Positions 62,408 to 64,000 of a DNA stretch of 64,000 bases are shown in pieces. The position numbers were made by a program, and so were the translations under genes. Source of the stretch: Emydura subglobosa (Eukaryota; Chordata; Testudines; Chelidae). A model generated the notes under the pieces. That model saw only the letters and a program-made list of their open reading frames with translations. It was not told the DNA's origin and did not search any database. Numbering within the stretch: the first letter of the stretch is position 1; each line of letters begins with the position of its first letter. The stretch is taken from positions 17,891,049 to 17,955,048 of the forward strand of contig ML679956.1 in assembly GCA_007922225.1 (NCBI GenBank), given 5' to 3'.

Positions 62408-62836
62408 GTCTACTTCTTCTTCGAGTGGTGTCCCTGTGGATGCTTCGCTTTAGGTGTCGGCGCATCCTTGTGTCCCTTGATCAGAGATTTTACAGCTGTA
62501 CTCATCTGGGTCACTCATTCACAACTCCCGTCCTGTGGTGCCGTTGGCGACTCTTTTGGCGCAACCCTACCCCGTCAGTTCCTTCTCAACCTTTTGTGGT
62601 CTGAGACAGATCCTCAGCAGTTCCTACTAACCTCGTCTCATTTTTACTTATACCTGTTAGGAAAAATGTTAGTTTAGTCAGTAGTTTGTTTTAGTCAGTT
62701 AGTACTTACCTTTATGTCTTACCTAAAAAAAATTTTAAAAACATTTTTTTTTTCCTCTCCTCTTCAGTTTTTCAAAATACCTGACAACATGCCTGGTTTG
62801 CCAGGTTTTAAAAGGTGCACATAATGCAGAGAGGTC

Positions 62837-63193
62837 ATGCCAGCTTCAGATGGACACTCAGAATGTGTCCACTGTCTGGGTGGGAGCCATGAACCTCAAA
62901 AACGCATACATTGCAGCAACCTCAAAGCCAGAGCCAGGAGAGAGAGGGATCTCAGACTTAAGCTAATCCTGATTGAAAAGTCTTTGAGACCCTCTTCTGA
63001 CCCGGGGCTGGATAATCCTTCAACAGATCAGTCAGAGAGATCCTCAAGAAAGAGATCTTCAACCTCACCTAGGAGGGAGCCACCGAAGAAGAGGAGTTTG
63101 CCCCTAGCGGTAACAAAAACCACAAGGTCAAATACCTATAAGACGTCAGGTTCCTCAGGTATGGTGCAGGCTGTAGTACTAACGAGCTCTTAG
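62837..63193 (+). pseudogene. DIRS Gag-like protein, N-terminal part
   Basis: The 118-codon frame reads MPASDGHSECVHCLGGSHE, then ARARRERDLRLKLILIEKSL and basic SRKRSSTSPRREPPKKR. Cys residues in CVHCLGG, with CREV just upstream, suggest a small zinc-binding site. An in-frame TAA at 62824 lies between KRCT and CREV, and the frame changes after 63193. It may therefore be a damaged copy, although the frame could have been native before those changes. Confidence 0.65.
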
Positions 63194-63202
63194 TGCCTTA
63201 GT

Positions 63203-63505
63203 GTGGAGTCGAGAGTCAAAACGAAGCCAACTTCCTCCAGTACAGCACCGACAAAAGCTACAGTACAGACATTGCAAGCTAAACAGCAAAGTGAGAAATC
63301 TTCGGTACCAACAGAGTATGTGGCACCGACTATGGCACCACATAGGACAAAGGTGCCGTTCGCTAACATGGCACCAACTGCGGCACCCCATAAAGAGATG
63401 GCGCTGATGATGGACATAGCACCTCTAACTACTTTGACATCAAGTACAGCACCGACATCAACGCCGGCACCAACAGCTGATGGTGGTGGTACCGAATCAA
63501 GATAG
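63203..63505 (+). pseudogene. DIRS Gag middle region, Ala-Pro-Thr repeats
   Basis: This 100-codon frame is dominated by imperfect APT/TAP repeats (SSSTAPTKATVQT, VAPTMAPHRTKVP, NMAPTAAPHKEMA, TSSTAPTSTPAPT). In the DNA these are recurrent GGCACCGAC/GGCACCAAC-like words. Low-complexity linkers of this kind occur in DIRS Gag. No catalytic motif is seen. Confidence 0.55.
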
Positions 63506-64000
63506 CGCATCGACATTGGCTCCGATGCTAAAGAGAAGAGAGAAGACACCCCTACCAGCAAATCAAGATGACACTAACATCATCACCTCTGTCACCATTG
63601 CTCGAGACAGAAACATCCCCAGTGCATTTCGCACATGATGAGGCTCTTTCCCATCAAAAATGACAGCAGGAGTGACAAAGGCAAATTCTCTTTCCAACAC
63701 TCCTCCCTCACCAGACCAACTTCGGAAGGACCCAGATGTACACCACGCTTGGGACGTCATGTGCACTGATGGTACAGACCACCATGGTTTGGACCACACA
63801 TGCCTTATCATATGCGATGGCTGGGTTGGGACACTTGGTCAAACTGCAGCAGGGCTTTCAGTAAAACTCCCAACCCCTACACACACAGATCCAGATCTTA
63901 TGCAACATTGGTTCCATCGGTCGCTGAACCAATGCCAGAAACTGGGGAGGAAAGAGAGGAAAGTGTCGAACAGGACACGTCACCTCCTGCACATAACTCC

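Larger units (their letters stand above)
60087..64000. other. TOP2B intron 25 (incomplete)
   Basis: The donor gtaatg is at 60087 and no acceptor or C-terminal-domain exon is seen before the window ends. Almost all of it is an antisense CR1 followed by the start of a DIRS element. Confidence 0.85.
62408..64000 (+). mobile_element. second DIRS-type retrotransposon, 5' part (runs off the window)
   Basis: The left end CTTCTTCTTCGAGTGGTGTC, then CCTGTGGATGCTTCG parallels the DIRS at 41430 (CTTCTTCTTCAGGTAGTGTC). CCCTTGATCAGAGAT and GTCAGTTCCTTCTCAACC also recur in the same order. It is a different subfamily, with longer open Gag frames and so probably younger. Only the terminal repeat and the Gag start are in the window; polymerase and recombinase would lie beyond 64000. 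Confidence 0.8.

Noticed and set aside
63179..63561. Minus-strand open frames opposite the DIRS Gag region
   Set aside because: They are antisense shadows of the Ala-Pro-Thr repeat tract and lack any domain.
60087..64000. Search for TOP2B exon 26 (acidic segment after KEAQEK)
   Set aside because: No matching frame flanked by splice sites. The interval is occupied by CR1 and DIRS sequence.
1..64000. CRISPR arrays, operons, tRNA or rRNA genes
   Set aside because: No regularly spaced direct repeats, polycistronic bacterial-type genes or cloverleaf-like RNA genes were seen. The sequence is clearly animal nuclear DNA.

Overview
This window is vertebrate nuclear DNA carrying most of one protein-coding gene: DNA topoisomerase II beta (TOP2B), on the plus strand. 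Twenty-four consecutive coding exons (numbered 2 to 25 by analogy with the human gene) lie between positions 16064 and 60086. They total 3285 bp, join in frame into about 1095 codons without a stop, and cover the ATPase, transducer, TOPRIM, winged-helix, tower and most of the C-gate regions. Exon 1 lies upstream and the remaining C-terminal exons downstream. The beta rather than alpha paralogue is called from diagnostic residues remembered for the two proteins (for example [24 protein letters not shown] and the [11 protein letters not shown] stretch). The host looks like a non-avian sauropsid, most likely a turtle (crocodilian less likely). The reasons are CR1 LINEs, DIRS-type tyrosine-recombinase retrotransposons, PIF/Harbinger transposons, a Penelope-like terminal repeat and many small foldback elements. 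The species itself is inference.

Layout: 1-16063 is intron 1. It holds an old DIRS Gag relic, a hAT element with a perfect 8-bp target-site duplication, a decayed two-gene PIF/Harbinger transposon (about 7720-11351) and a CR1 3' end. From 16064 to 23891 are exons 2-8. From 23892 to 34605 is the 10.7-kb intron 8, with foldback MITEs, a CR1 end, a Penelope-like inverted repeat and a DIRS reverse-transcriptase relic. From 34606 to 39669 are exons 9-13. From 39670 to 48177 is intron 13, which contains an almost whole but decayed DIRS element (about 41430-47806) with terminal inverted repeats and an internal complementary region, itself hit by a CR1 and a hAT MITE. This intron splits the catalytic DxD motif of the TOPRIM domain. 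From 48178 to 60086 are exons 14-25. From 60087 to the end is intron 25, with an antisense CR1 that abuts, and was probably interrupted by, a younger DIRS element running off the window.

The host gene looks functional: reading frames, splice phases and catalytic residues are intact. Two introns (5 and 9) use GC rather than GT donors, and exon 2 carries a tandem acceptor that would remove six residues. The rest is transposable-element archaeology. I found no CRISPR array, operon or RNA gene. No wholly new system is evident; the most unusual items are the two GC-AG introns, the DIRS element inside the TOPRIM-splitting intron, the two-gene Harbinger element, and several long unclassified foldback elements.
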